Part shown: one piece after another, positions 40,536-49,251 of the stretch
Numbering within the stretch: position 1 is the first letter of the stretch
Layout of the letters: each line of letters opens with the position of its first letter
Notes under the pieces: generated by a model
Told to the model about the DNA's origin: nothing
What the model saw: the letters and a program-made list of their open reading frames with translations, nothing else
Databases searched by the model: none
Made by a program: the position numbers and the translations under genes
Source: Sphingomonas sp.
Lineage (GTDB): Bacteria; Pseudomonadota; Alphaproteobacteria; Sphingomonadales; Sphingomonadaceae
DNA: 64,000 nt
NCBI RefSeq assembly: GCF_017744835.1
Contig: NZ_JAGIAM010000007.1
Span: 62,001 to 126,000 of the forward strand
Direction of reading: 5' to 3'

Positions 40536-42281
40536 TCAGACCAGCGCCTTGGCTTCGTCGTCCATTTCGCCGGAGACTTCGGCGGACTGGAGGAGCATTT
40601 CGGTGTGGGCCGCGCCCGACGGGATCATCGGGAAGCAGTTGGCGAGCTTGGCGACGCGGCAATCGACCATCACCGGCCCGTCATAGGCCAGCATTTCCTC
40701 GATGCCGCTCTCCAGACCGGCGCGATCCTCGATGCGGATGCCCTTCCAGCCATAGGCCTCGGCGAGCTTCACGAAATCGGGCAGCGCGTCCGAATAGCTC
40801 TCCGAATAGCGGCTCTGATAGGTCAGCTCCTGCCACTGGCGGACCATGCCCATATATTCGTTGTTGAGGATGAAGATCTTGACCGGCAGGCGATATTGCG
40901 TCGCCGTCGCCAGTTCCTGGATGTTCATCTGGATCGATGCCTCGCCGGCGATGTCGATCACCAGCGCGTCGGGATTGCCGAGCTGCGCGCCGATCGCGGC
41001 CGGCAAGCCATAGCCCATCGTGCCGAGCCCGCCCGAGGTCAGCCACTTGTTCGGGGCCTCGAAGCCGAAGTGCTGCGCGGCCCACATCTGGTGCTGGCCG
41101 ACTTCGGTGGTGATGATCGGCGCGCGGTCCCTGGTCGCCTCGTAGAGCGCACGGATCGCCTTTTGCGGCATGATCGCGTCCTGGCGATCCTCGAAGTCGA
41201 GGCAGCGCTTGGCGCGCCAGCCGTTGATGCGCGCGTACCATTCGGACAGGTCGGGCTTCGGATGGTTGCGTGCCTTCCAGCTCTCGATCATCGCCGCCAG
41301 TGCGTTGCCGACATCGGCGATGATCGGCAGGTCGACGCGGACGTTCTTGTTCACGCTCGAACGGTCGATGTCGATGTGCACCTTGCGGCTGTTCGGCGCG
41401 AAGGCGTCGAGCCGGCCGGTGACGCGATCGTCGAACCGCGCCCCGAGCGCGATGATCAGGTCGGCCTTGTTCATCGCCCAATTGGCTTCGTAGGTGCCGT
41501 GCATGCCGAGCATGCCCAGCCACTGGTCCGAAGAGGCGGGGAAGGCGCCGAGGCCCATCAGCGTCGAAGTGACCGGCGCGCCGGTGAGCGCGGCCAGCTC
41601 GCGCAGCAGCCGCGCGGCCTCGGGCCCCGAATTGATCACGCCGCCGCCGGTGTAGAAGACCGGGCGCTCCGCTGCGGCGAGCATGTCCACCGCTTCCTGG
41701 ATCTTGGCCGGGTCGGGCTCGGTCTGCGGGCGATAGGTCTTGTGCTGGATCGGGCCCGGCGCCTCGTAGCGCGCGGTGGCGACCTGCACGTCCTTGGGGA
41801 TGTCGATCACCACCGGCCCCGGACGACCCGAGGTGGCGATGTGGAACGCCTCATGGACGGTGCTGCCGAGCGTCTCGGGCGACTTCACCAGATAATTGTG
41901 CTTGGTGCAGTGCCGCGTGATGCCGACCGTGTCCGCCTCCTGGAAGGCGTCGGTGCCGATCAGCGCGGTGGGCACCTGGCCGGTGATCACCACCATCGGG
42001 ATCGAATCCATCAGCGCGTCGGTGATGCCGGTGACGGCATTGGTCGCGCCAGGGCCCGAAGTGACGAGCACCACGCCCGGCTTGCCGGTCGAGCGGGCAT
42101 AGCCCTCGGCAGCGTGGGTCGCGGCCTGCTCGTGGCGCACCAGGATGTGCTTGATGCGGTCCTGCTTGAAGATCGCGTCGTAGATCGGAAGCACCGCGCC
42201 GCCCGGATAGCCGAACACGACCTCCACACCGAGGTCGGTCAGCGCCTCGATCAGGATGTCTGCTCCGCTCTTCTCGGCCAC
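40536..42281 (-). CDS. ilvB: acetolactate synthase large (catalytic) subunit
   Basis: A thiamine-diphosphate enzyme making 2-acetolactate and 2-aceto-2-hydroxybutyrate, the first common step of branched-chain synthesis. About 581 residues. The catalytic Glu lies in VRHEQAATHAAEGYARSTGK and the ThDP motif is GDALVIDIAGEASIQMNIQE with the downstream NNEYMG. I prefer the GTG at 42281 (MAEKSGADILIEAL) because GGAGG lies five bases upstream; ATGs at 42293 and 42308 lack such a site. It forms an operon with ilvN and perhaps ilvC. Confidence 0.96.
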   Translation of the reverse strand: MAEKSGADILIEALTDLGVEVVFGYPGGAVLPIYDAIFKQDRIKHILVRHEQAATHAAEGYARSTGKPGVVLVTSGPGATNAVTGITDALMDSIPMVVITGQVPTALIGTDAFQEADTVGITRHCTKHNYLVKSPETLGSTVHEAFHIATSGRPGPVVIDIPKDVQVATARYEAPGPIQHKTYRPQTEPDPAKIQEAVDMLAAAERPVFYTGGGVINSGPEAARLLRELAALTGAPVTSTLMGLGAFPASSDQWLGMLGMHGTYEANWAMNKADLIIALGARFDDRVTGRLDAFAPNSRKVHIDIDRSSVNKNVRVDLPIIADVGNALAAMIESWKARNHPKPDLSEWYARINGWRAKRCLDFEDRQDAIMPQKAIRALYEATRDRAPIITTEVGQHQMWAAQHFGFEAPNKWLTSGGLGTMGYGLPAAIGAQLGNPDALVIDIAGEASIQMNIQELATATQYRLPVKIFILNNEYMGMVRQWQELTYQSRYSESYSDALPDFVKLAEAYGWKGIRIEDRAGLESGIEEMLAYDGPVMVDCRVAKLANCFPMIPSGAAHTEMLLQSAEVSGEMDDEAKALV

Positions 42282-42326
42282 TGGAACCTCCATTGCTGCA
42301 ACGCACATAACATTGCCCGAGCGGCG

Positions 42327-42355
42327 CTGCTACCGGCACGAAAACTTCACGTCAA
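42327..42355 (-). promoter_or_regulatory. candidate promoter of ilvB-ilvN
   Basis: On the minus strand TTGACG (42355-42350), a 17-bp spacer, then TAGCAG (42332-42327), a poor -10 with three of six matches. It lies in the 77-bp gap after miaA. No Leu/Val/Ile-rich leader ORF is seen here, unlike leuA. Confidence 0.35.
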
Positions 42356-42358
42356 GCC

Positions 42359-43285
42359 TTATTGCAGTAATTTTCTTTCGAAAAGATCTACAAGTTTGTT
42401 GGTTTCTATCTCAGTCGTGCGCTCCCAGGCCTCGGGGGGCTGGCGGCGGAACCAGGTATATTGCCTTTTGGCATATTGCCGTGTCGCGGTCGCGCCGGCC
42501 GTCACTGCGGCGTGGGAATCGATCTCGCCGCGGAGCAGGGCGCCCATCTCGGGCACCCCGATCGCGCGGAGCACCGGCGCGTCGGCGGGGAGGTCGGTGC
42601 GCGCGAGCAGTGCCTCGGCCTCGGCCCGGGCATGGGCGATCATCATCCCGAACCGCCGGTCGATCCGCTCACCCAGCCAGTCGCGGTTGGGCAGCAGGAT
42701 CAGCGGCACGAGCCGGATCGCATCGCCGATCCCGCCCTCGCGCCGCGCCTGCCATTCGCCGATCGGGCGGCCGGTCGAGCGTACCACTTCCAGCGCGCGC
42801 GCGACGCGGCTGGTATCGGCCGGGCCAAGGCGCGTCGCAGCATCGGGGTCGAGCGCAGCCAAGGCGGCATGCGCCTCCGCCACCGGCATCCCCCGGACCT
42901 CGCGCCGGACCTCGGGATCGATCTCGGGCACCGGCGCGATACCTTCGATCAGCGTGCGCAGATACATGCCGGTGCCGCCGACGAGGATCGGGAGGCGACC
43001 CTCTTCCTGCGCCTCGGCGATAGCCGCGCGCGCCTCGATCGCCCAGCGCGCAGCCGAATAGGCGTCGGCGCCGTCGACATGGCCGAACAGCCGGTGCGGC
43101 ACGCGCTTCTCCTCCGCCGGCGTCGGCCGGGCAGTGAGGATGCGCAGGTCGGCATAGACCTGCATCGAATCGGCGTTGATCACGGTGCCGCGATGCTTTT
43201 CCGCGAGCGCCAGCGCGAGAGCGGACTTGCCGCTCGCGGTCGGCCCTGCGATGAGCGCCACCGTTGGAAGGTCAGGGGATCCCAT
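42359..43285 (-). CDS. miaA: tRNA dimethylallyltransferase
   Basis: MiaA adds a dimethylallyl group to N6 of A37 in tRNAs reading UNN codons. 308 residues. The P-loop is ALIAGPTASGKSALALALAE; DSMQVYADLRILTARPTPAE and HRLFGHVDGADAYSAARWAI are family signatures, and QYAKRQYTWFRRQP is the C-terminal tRNA-contact motif. The ATG at 43285 (MGSPDLPTVALIAGP) lies across the divergent serB ATG, two bases shared; an ATG two codons upstream (43291) is possible. The promoter must therefore lie inside serB coding sequence. Confidence 0.95.
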   Translation of the reverse strand: MGSPDLPTVALIAGPTASGKSALALALAEKHRGTVINADSMQVYADLRILTARPTPAEEKRVPHRLFGHVDGADAYSAARWAIEARAAIAEAQEEGRLPILVGGTGMYLRTLIEGIAPVPEIDPEVRREVRGMPVAEAHAALAALDPDAATRLGPADTSRVARALEVVRSTGRPIGEWQARREGGIGDAIRLVPLILLPNRDWLGERIDRRFGMMIAHARAEAEALLARTDLPADAPVLRAIGVPEMGALLRGEIDSHAAVTAGATATRQYAKRQYTWFRRQPPEAWERTTEIETNKLVDLFERKLLQ

Positions 43286-44162
43286 GTTCATCGCGACGCT
43301 TGTAGCAGACGGTCTTGGCGCAGGGCAGCTTTCGGAAGCCGCCGACCGGCTCGCCGGCGTCGATTGCGCGCCCGGCGCGTGGCACTGGCTCGAAGAGGGC
43401 AAGGCCGCGGACCTGCTGTTCATGTCGCACCCCGGGGCTGCGCGCGCCGAGCTCGAGGGTGCGTTCCCGGCTACCGACGTGATCGTCCAGCCTGCGGAGG
43501 GGCGGAGCAAGAAACTGCTCGTCGCCGACATGGATTCGACGATGATCACCGTCGAATGCATAGACGAGCTCGCCGATTACGCCGGGATCAAGCCGCAGAT
43601 CGCCGAAGTGACCGAGCGGGCGATGCGCGGCGAGCTGGATTTCGCCGCCGCGCTCGACGCGCGCGTAGCGCTGCTCAAGGGCCTCGAGGAGAGCGCGATC
43701 GACCGCTGTCTCGCCGAGCGCGTGCAGCTGATGCCGGGCGCCGAGGCGCTGGTGAAGACGATGCGGGCACGCGGTGCGCTGACCATCCTCGTGTCGGGCG
43801 GCTTCACCCGCTTCGCCGAGCCGGTGGGTGAGCGGATCGGCTTCGCTCGCGTGATCGCCAACCGCCTGCTGATCGAGGCGGCGAAGCTCACCGGCACGGT
43901 GGCCAAGCCGATCGTCGACAGCGCGACCAAGGAAACCACGCTGCTCCAGGCCCGCGCCGAGCTCGGCCTAGCGCCGTCCGAAACGCTCGCAGTGGGTGAC
44001 GGCGCCAACGACCTGGCGATGATCCGCGAGGCGGGGCTGGGCGTCGCCTATCACGCCAAGCCGATCGTCGCGGCCGCCGCGGGCGCGCGGGTCGACCATA
44101 ACGACCTGACGGCGCTGCTCTATGCCCAGGGCATCGCCCGCGCGGACTGGGTGACGGGCTGA
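43284..44162 (+). CDS. serB: phosphoserine phosphatase
   Basis: SerB removes phosphate from phosphoserine, the last step of serine synthesis. 292 residues: an N-terminal region of about 75 residues, then a HAD domain. The nucleophile motif is LLVADMDSTMITVECIDELA (D-x-D-S-T), the second motif Ser-Gly is ALTILVSGGFTRFAEPVGER, and the Mg-binding Asp pair is in TLAVGDGANDLAMIREAGLG. The ATG at 43284 overlaps the divergent miaA start. A longer upstream frame to 43176 would run antisense through the miaA start and is rejected. Confidence 0.95.
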   Translation: MFIATLVADGLGAGQLSEAADRLAGVDCAPGAWHWLEEGKAADLLFMSHPGAARAELEGAFPATDVIVQPAEGRSKKLLVADMDSTMITVECIDELADYAGIKPQIAEVTERAMRGELDFAAALDARVALLKGLEESAIDRCLAERVQLMPGAEALVKTMRARGALTILVSGGFTRFAEPVGERIGFARVIANRLLIEAAKLTGTVAKPIVDSATKETTLLQARAELGLAPSETLAVGDGANDLAMIREAGLGVAYHAKPIVAAAAGARVDHNDLTALLYAQGIARADWVTG

Positions 44163-44166
44163 GGCC

Positions 44167-44606
44167 TCAGCCCGCGTCGAACGTCACCACGATCGACTCT
44201 GCGCTGCGCTCCTTGGGCACGCCGTGGTACACCGCCTCGATATGTTGCCATCGGGATCGAGCACGAAGGCCGCGTAATAGCCCGGATGGTAGGACCGCTC
44301 GCCCGGCGCGCCATTGTCGCGACCCCCGGCCGCCAGCGCGGCGCGGTAGAAGTCGTCCACCATCTCGCGGTCGCGCGCCTGGAAGGCGATGTGGTGCCGC
44401 CCGGTCAGGTGGCCCGCCGCGGCCTCGCTATCGGCGGTCGATACGTACAGCTCGTCGACCCAGAAGAAATTCTCGCCGCTTCCCGAAAGCGGAATGCCGA
44501 GCGCGTCGAGCACCGAATCATAGAAGCGCCGGCTCGCCGCGAGGTCGCGCACGACGAGCTGGATATGGTCGATCAGCCGGCCGAGGTAGAGTTGCTGGAG
44601 TGCCAT
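44167..44606 (-). pseudogene. VOC-family (glyoxalase/dioxygenase-like) gene with a one-base frameshift near the 3' end
   Basis: The N-terminal part is a normal VOC protein: LIDHIQLVVRDLAASRRFYD, HHIAFQARDREMVDDFYRAA and YYAAFVLDPDGN. At about nt 44242-44246 the minus strand reads GGCAACATATCGAGG where GGCAACAATATCGAGG would be expected. After this point the reading frame in use ends in a Cys/Arg-rich run (SRRCTTACPRSA) and stops at 44184. The other frame continues as a typical VOC end, IEAVYHGVPKERSAESIVVT, to a TGA at 44167. So one base appears lost. It is either a recent mutation or a sequence error. The uncorrected product would be 140 residues. Confidence 0.8.
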
Positions 44607-44639
44607 CGCAGTCCCTCCCGTTGACGGGGTCCCGGCGCC

Positions 44640-45449
44640 TCAACGCACGCCGCGACCGAAAGTATAGCTGAGCGCCAGCCCGCCTGAAAACTGATCGCGT
44701 GAGCCGAAGGCGCGGACCGCGGGCGAGCGGCTGGCGTCGGAGACGAGCCGATCATATTTCGCATAGCCCTGCAGACCCCAGCGGGGAGAGAGCTGGTAGA
44801 TCGCGCCGGCCGTGGCACCCACTGCGTTGACGCCGCTCTCCGGACTGAAGGCCGGCAGGCCCGTGGCAGCCGCCTCGCGGGGGTTCACGCCGAAGAAGGT
44901 ACGCTGATAAAGCGCGTCGGCAAGAGTCAGGCGCGGCCCCAGCGAGACAAGCCATCGGTCGCCGTCCCGCGCGACCAGATCGGCGCCGACATTGCCGACC
45001 CATCCCTTGTGCCCGCCGATGCCCTTGCGCGCCTCGGCCCGGAAGCGCAGCCCGGGGGTGAGCCAATATTGCGCATAGCCGCCGACTTCGACGGTGGTGC
45101 CCACTTCATCCAGATCCGCGCCGACTTCCTCGCGCGTGCGGCGGCCTTCGATGTTGAGCGCCGGCCCCGCCTCGAAGCCCCGGCTGCGAAGCAGGCTCAG
45201 CCCGAAGCTCTCGTCCGGCGCCTCGAACTCGAACGGCTTCGAGCCGCGTGTCACCGACACGTCGACGAACGGCCGCAGGCTGTGGCGATCGGCGCCGGGA
45301 TAGCTCGGCACCAGCTGCGGGCCGAGCGCGACACGGTAGCGACGTGGCTCGTTCGCGTCTGCCTGGTCGCCCGAGGTCTGGGCGGAGGCGGGAAGCGAAG
45401 CGAGGGAGGGGAAAGCGAGCGCCGCAAGGGCGAGACGAGAGCGGATCAT
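44640..45449 (-). CDS. MipA/OmpV family outer-membrane protein
   Basis: A 269-residue outer-membrane barrel. The signal peptide ends at LASLPASAQ. Mature sequence has VALGPQLVPSYPGADRHSLR and PFVDVSV typical of the family start, central Gly/Arg-rich strands, and the C-terminal strand GGLALSYTFGRGVR, where MipA proteins usually end in aromatic-rich beta structure. In E. coli, MipA scaffolds murein synthases and hydrolases; other members act as porin-like proteins. No partner gene is adjacent; the upstream Sel1/SPOR gene is on the same strand. Confidence 0.9.
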   Translation of the reverse strand: MIRSRLALAALAFPSLASLPASAQTSGDQADANEPRRYRVALGPQLVPSYPGADRHSLRPFVDVSVTRGSKPFEFEAPDESFGLSLLRSRGFEAGPALNIEGRRTREEVGADLDEVGTTVEVGGYAQYWLTPGLRFRAEARKGIGGHKGWVGNVGADLVARDGDRWLVSLGPRLTLADALYQRTFFGVNPREAAATGLPAFSPESGVNAVGATAGAIYQLSPRWGLQGYAKYDRLVSDASRSPAVRAFGSRDQFSGGLALSYTFGRGVR

Positions 45450-45498
45450 CGCCGCTCAACGAAACCTCCGCGCTTTGGTTGCTGCAGCGGCGGCGCCG

Positions 45499-46407
45499 TC
45501 AGCGCGCGACGGGCACGCAGGGGTTCACGCCCCGGCACCCCGCCGCGGCTTCCGCACGCGAGCCATAGGGCCCGACGAGCAGCTTGGTGAGCGCGCCGGC
45601 CTTCACAAAATAGGGCTGCCGCCCCGGAAAGCGTGTCGCCACCTGGGCCCAGAGCTTGCGGGCGTTGTTCGGGTCGCCGAACGCACCGAGCTGGACGCGC
45701 CAGCCGCCGTCGCGCGCCGGAGCCGCGGGCGCGGGGGCAGGTGCGGGCGCCCGGCCGGGCTTGGGCGCGGGAGCCGCCGGTCGCGTCGGCGCAGCTGCGG
45801 TCTTCGGCGCGGGGGGCAGGGCAATGCCGCCGCTGCCATATTGCTGCTCGTACTGCCGTGCGAGCGCCGAGCCCTTCTGACGGTCGGCGAGGGGGACATG
45901 CTGGTCCATCTGCGCCAGGGCCTTGGACGCGGCATCGAGCCCGGTCTGCGAGGCGCGGACCATCAGCGCATAGGCGCGCACCCAGTCCTTCTCGACGCTG
46001 TCGCCGTTGAAGAGCATCACGCCCAGCACATATTGCGCGCGTGCGTCGCCGCGCGCCACGCCGCGTTCGAGCCAGGGCACCGCGTCGCGGTGCTTGCCGT
46101 TTTCGAACATCGCGAGCCCGTAATAGGTCTCGGCATCGTCATGGCCCTGGAGCGCGGCCTTGCGATACCATTCCTCCGCCTGCTTCATGTCGGGCGGAAC
46201 GCCGCGGCCGAGCTTGTATGCCTGGCCGAGGTTGAACTCCGCATCGGCGTCCCCGCGCGCGGCGGCAGCGCGCCACTGCGCGACGGCGGCGGGATAGTCG
46301 CCGCGCTGATAGGCGTCGACGCCCTTCTTGACTGCATCTTCCTGTGCGCAGACGGGCGCTGCGAGCAGCACCGCGCCCGCGGCAACGGCCAGCAAAGCAG
46401 CTTTCAT
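45499..46407 (-). CDS. Sel1-repeat and SPOR-domain periplasmic protein
   Basis: A 302-residue secreted protein. A signal peptide ends in PVCAQ. About four Sel1-like repeats follow (DADAEFNLGQAYKLGRGVPP, DDAETYYGLAMFENG, DARAQYVLGVMLFNGDSVEK), then a Pro/Ala linker (KPGRAPAPAPAPAAPARDGG) and a C-terminal SPOR domain (WRVQLGAFGDPNNARKLWAQ to GVNPCVPVAR). The ATG at 46407 is used since CGGAG is nine bases upstream; a TTG three codons earlier sits on that site. It probably binds septal peptidoglycan and recruits partners through its Sel1 repeats. It is divergent from the ParA module. Confidence 0.9.
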   Translation of the reverse strand: MKAALLAVAAGAVLLAAPVCAQEDAVKKGVDAYQRGDYPAAVAQWRAAAARGDADAEFNLGQAYKLGRGVPPDMKQAEEWYRKAALQGHDDAETYYGLAMFENGKHRDAVPWLERGVARGDARAQYVLGVMLFNGDSVEKDWVRAYALMVRASQTGLDAASKALAQMDQHVPLADRQKGSALARQYEQQYGSGGIALPPAPKTAAAPTRPAAPAPKPGRAPAPAPAPAAPARDGGWRVQLGAFGDPNNARKLWAQVATRFPGRQPYFVKAGALTKLLVGPYGSRAEAAAGCRGVNPCVPVAR

Positions 46408-46590
46408 CCGAGTCAACTCCGCGCCCCCGCGATCAAATGGATAAGCGTGTCTTAACCACGAAGTGCAAAGATATCCTTACCCGACGAGCGGTTGCGAGAG
46501 CCCCATTGTCCCCGCCTGAAACGCATTAACCTCTTCTTATCCGCCCGCATGCCAAACGGGACGCTGCATTCGGCAACGTTCGAGGGGTAC

Positions 46591-47307
46591 ATGCGCGTTC
46601 TGGCGATGGCATCGCAGAAGGGCGGGTCCGGCAAGACCACGTTGAGCGGGCACCTGGCGGTGCAGGCGCAGCTGGCTGGCCAGGGGCCCGTGGTCCTCAT
46701 CGACATCGATCCGCAAGGTTCGCTGTCCGACTGGTGGAACGAGCGGGACACCGAGTTTCCGGCGTTCGCGCAGACCACGGTCGCGCGGCTCGCCGCGGAC
46801 CTCGAAGTGTTGCGCCAGCAGGGCTTCCGTCTTGCGGTGATCGACACGCCGCCGGCAATCACCATGGCGATCCAGAGCGTCATCCAGGTCGCCGAGCTGA
46901 TCGTGATCCCGACGCGGCCGTCGCCGCACGATCTGCGCGCCGTGGGCGCCACGGTCGACCTGTGCGACCGCGCCGGCAAGCCGCTGATCTTCGTCGTCAA
47001 CGCCGCCACGCCCAAGGCCCGGATCACCTCCGAAGCCGCGGTCGCGCTCTCGCAGCACGGCACGGTGGCGCCGATCACGCTCCATCACCGCACCGATTTC
47101 GCCGCCTCGATGATCGACGGCCGCACGGTCATGGAGATCGACCCGAACGGCAAGTCCTCCGCCGAGGTGGCGGGGCTCTGGTCCTATATCAACGACCGGC
47201 TGGAGAAGAACTTCCGCCGCACCGTCTTCGCGGCGCCTTCCGCACCGGTCGCCCATTTCGGCGCAGGCCGTCCCGCCGGCGGCTTCGGCCGCCGCGTCGT
47301 GAGCTGA
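46591..47307 (+). CDS. ParA/MinD-family ATPase
   Basis: A 238-residue deviant-Walker ATPase. The P-loop is MASQKGGSGKTTLSGHLAVQ with the signature first Lys. Motif A-prime is VVLIDIDPQGSLSDWWNERD, and Walker B is LAVIDTPPAITMAIQSVIQV. The start at 46591 begins the fold (MRVLAMASQKGG) and has GAGGGG four bases upstream. Unlike chromosomal ParA it has no parB next to it. Its partners are the RHH-like and TPR/SPOR genes downstream, so it may position an envelope or septal complex rather than DNA. Confidence 0.9.
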   Translation: MRVLAMASQKGGSGKTTLSGHLAVQAQLAGQGPVVLIDIDPQGSLSDWWNERDTEFPAFAQTTVARLAADLEVLRQQGFRLAVIDTPPAITMAIQSVIQVAELIVIPTRPSPHDLRAVGATVDLCDRAGKPLIFVVNAATPKARITSEAAVALSQHGTVAPITLHHRTDFAASMIDGRTVMEIDPNGKSSAEVAGLWSYINDRLEKNFRRTVFAAPSAPVAHFGAGRPAGGFGRRVVS

Positions 47308-47317
47308 GGAGGGCGGC

Positions 47318-47908
47318 ATGATCAGCAAGCCCCTCGCGTCGCTCTCTTCCGGCCTGCTCGCCCGCAAGGGCCAGGCGCGCCCCGCCATGCGCCCCCAGGG
47401 CTTCGTCGGGATGACCCCCGGCGCCCAGGTCGAGGATCTCGGCTGGAACGACATGGGCGACGAGGCATTCGCCCCCGCGCCGATGCCCGTCGCCGTCACT
47501 GCGCCGCCGGTGGTGCCCGTCGCCAAGCCCGTCGTGCTGCGCCAGATCGAGGCGCTCGACGAGCAGATCGCCCAGGCCCCCATGCCGCGCGTGGAAGAGG
47601 AAGAGCCTGCCGAGCCGGTGCACCAACTGGTGCCGAAGCCCGGTCGCGTTCCCGTGCAGCTCGACGCCCGCCCGGTTCCCGACGCCGCGCTCGCCCGCGT
47701 CGCGCGCGAAGTCGCCGCCAAGAAGGGCAAGGCCGCCTTCACGCTGCGCCTCGACCAGGAACGCCATGTGCGGCTTCGGCTCGCCTCGGCAGTCACCGGC
47801 CGCTCGGCGCAGCAGCTCGTCACGCAGGCGCTCGATCAGTTTCTCGAAACCATGACCGAAGTCGAGGCGCTCGCGCGCCAGCTCGGTTCCGCCAAGGACA
47901 ATGGGTGA
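47318..47908 (+). CDS. RHH-like protein associated with the ParA-type ATPase
   Basis: A 196-residue protein. Residues 1-110 are low complexity, rich in Pro, Ala, Val and Glu (APAPMPVAVTAPPVVPVAKP). The C-terminal 75 residues are compact: KGKAAFTLRLDQERHVRLRL then ASAVTGRSAQQLVTQALDQF, a beta strand followed by two helices as in ribbon-helix-helix DNA-binding proteins. It starts 10 bp after the ParA gene and overlaps the next gene (GTGA). A ParB-like or adaptor role for the ATPase is inferred; it is not homologous to ParB by eye. Confidence 0.72.
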   Translation: MISKPLASLSSGLLARKGQARPAMRPQGFVGMTPGAQVEDLGWNDMGDEAFAPAPMPVAVTAPPVVPVAKPVVLRQIEALDEQIAQAPMPRVEEEEPAEPVHQLVPKPGRVPVQLDARPVPDAALARVAREVAAKKGKAAFTLRLDQERHVRLRLASAVTGRSAQQLVTQALDQFLETMTEVEALARQLGSAKDNG

Positions 47909-49248
47909 AGATGATGAACAGCCGCACCATGCTCAAGCTCGGGGTCTCGGCCCTGATCCTGGGCGGCGTCACCGTCACGGGCGTCGCCACCCAGGGGCTC
48001 TCGCTCTCGGCCTTCGCGGCCTCGGGCGCGAACGCCAAGAAGGCCGCTTCGGAGGCCCGGCAGGCACAGAAGGCGATCGCGCAGCGCAAGGGACACAACG
48101 CCGTCGAGCATGCCGAGCTCGCGGTCGCCAATGATCCGAACAACGCCGAATATCGTGCGCTGCTCGGCCAGGCCTATCTGCTCGCGGGCCGCTTCGCCTC
48201 GGCGGGGCAGGCGCTCACCGACGCGCTGACGCTCGATCCGAAGAACGGCGCAGTGGCGCTCAACCTTGCGCTCGCGAAGATCGGCCAGGGCGACTGGGCC
48301 GGCGCGCGCACGTTGCTCCAGGCCCACGCCGAGACCATTCCGGTGAGCGACCGCGGCCTCGCCCTAGCGCTCGCCGGCGACCCCGTCACGGCGGTCGAGA
48401 TCCTGACCCCCGCGGTGCGCGATGCCTCGGCCACTGCCAAGACCCGCCAGAACCTTGCGCTGAGCCTCGCGCTCGCCGGCCGCTGGCGCGAAGCCACGCA
48501 GATGGCGGCGATGGACGTGCCGCCCGACCAGCTCGGCGCGCGCATCATGGAGTGGACCAACTTCGCGCGGCCCACCAACGCCTATGATCAGGTCGCCGCG
48601 TTGCTCGGCGTGCGTCCGATCGAGGACGCGGGCCAGCCGGTCGCGCTCGCGCTCTCGCAACAGCCCAACGTCGCGGTCGCCGCAGCGGCAACCGCGCCGG
48701 CTGCCGATCCGGTCGACGCCTATATGCCGGGCGCCACGCCCGCCCCGGTCGAGCAGGCTGCAGTCGAAGCGCCTTCCGAACCGCAGGCCGAGCCCCAGCA
48801 GGTGGCCGGCACCGGGCCGCAGGTGGTCTTCGGTGCGCGCGATGAGATCGTCCAGGCGGTCCCCGCGGCTCGCGTTCCCGCCGCGGTTCCGGTGCGCGTC
48901 GCTTCGGCGACCCAGCCCGCGCGCACGGCGACGGCGCCGCGCCGCGCCTCGGGCAACCACTATGTCCAGCTCGGCGCCTATGTGAACGCCGCCGTCGCCC
49001 GCGACGCCTGGGCCCGCTACACGCGCCGCGTCTCGGCCCTGAACGGCACCACGCCGCAGGGCGCGCAGGTCTCGACGCGCGCCGGCAATTTCTACCGGCT
49101 CTCGGTGGGCGGCTTCGCGCGCACCGATGCGGACGCGCTCTGCCGCCAGGTGAAGGCGAGCGGCGGCAATTGCTTCGTCCGCGTGGCCGCGGGCGACACG
49201 GTTGCCAGCTGGGTCAAGCCCGGCAGCCTGCAGGTCGCCTCGCGCTAA
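47905..49248 (+). CDS. TPR and SPOR-domain protein
   Basis: A 447-residue exported protein starting at the GTG 47905, which overlaps the preceding stop as GTGA. The N-terminal hydrophobic signal (LKLGVSALILGGVTVTGVAT) may stay as an anchor. TPR-like repeats follow over about 45-220 (HAELAVANDPNNAEYRALLG, ALTDALTLDPKNGAVALNLA). A long Ala/Pro/Val-rich linker leads to a C-terminal SPOR domain (HYVQLGAYVNAAVARDAWAR to GGNCFVRVA). Together with ParA and the RHH-like protein it forms a three-gene module, probably acting at the division site. Third SPOR protein of this window. Confidence 0.88.
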   Translation: MKMMNSRTMLKLGVSALILGGVTVTGVATQGLSLSAFAASGANAKKAASEARQAQKAIAQRKGHNAVEHAELAVANDPNNAEYRALLGQAYLLAGRFASAGQALTDALTLDPKNGAVALNLALAKIGQGDWAGARTLLQAHAETIPVSDRGLALALAGDPVTAVEILTPAVRDASATAKTRQNLALSLALAGRWREATQMAAMDVPPDQLGARIMEWTNFARPTNAYDQVAALLGVRPIEDAGQPVALALSQQPNVAVAAAATAPAADPVDAYMPGATPAPVEQAAVEAPSEPQAEPQQVAGTGPQVVFGARDEIVQAVPAARVPAAVPVRVASATQPARTATAPRRASGNHYVQLGAYVNAAVARDAWARYTRRVSALNGTTPQGAQVSTRAGNFYRLSVGGFARTDADALCRQVKASGGNCFVRVAAGDTVASWVKPGSLQVASR

Positions 49249-49251
49249 GCC

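Noticed and set aside
40437..43061. An 874-codon open frame opposite ilvN, ilvB and miaA
   Set aside because: It is the mirror of well-identified genes and contains no domain signature.
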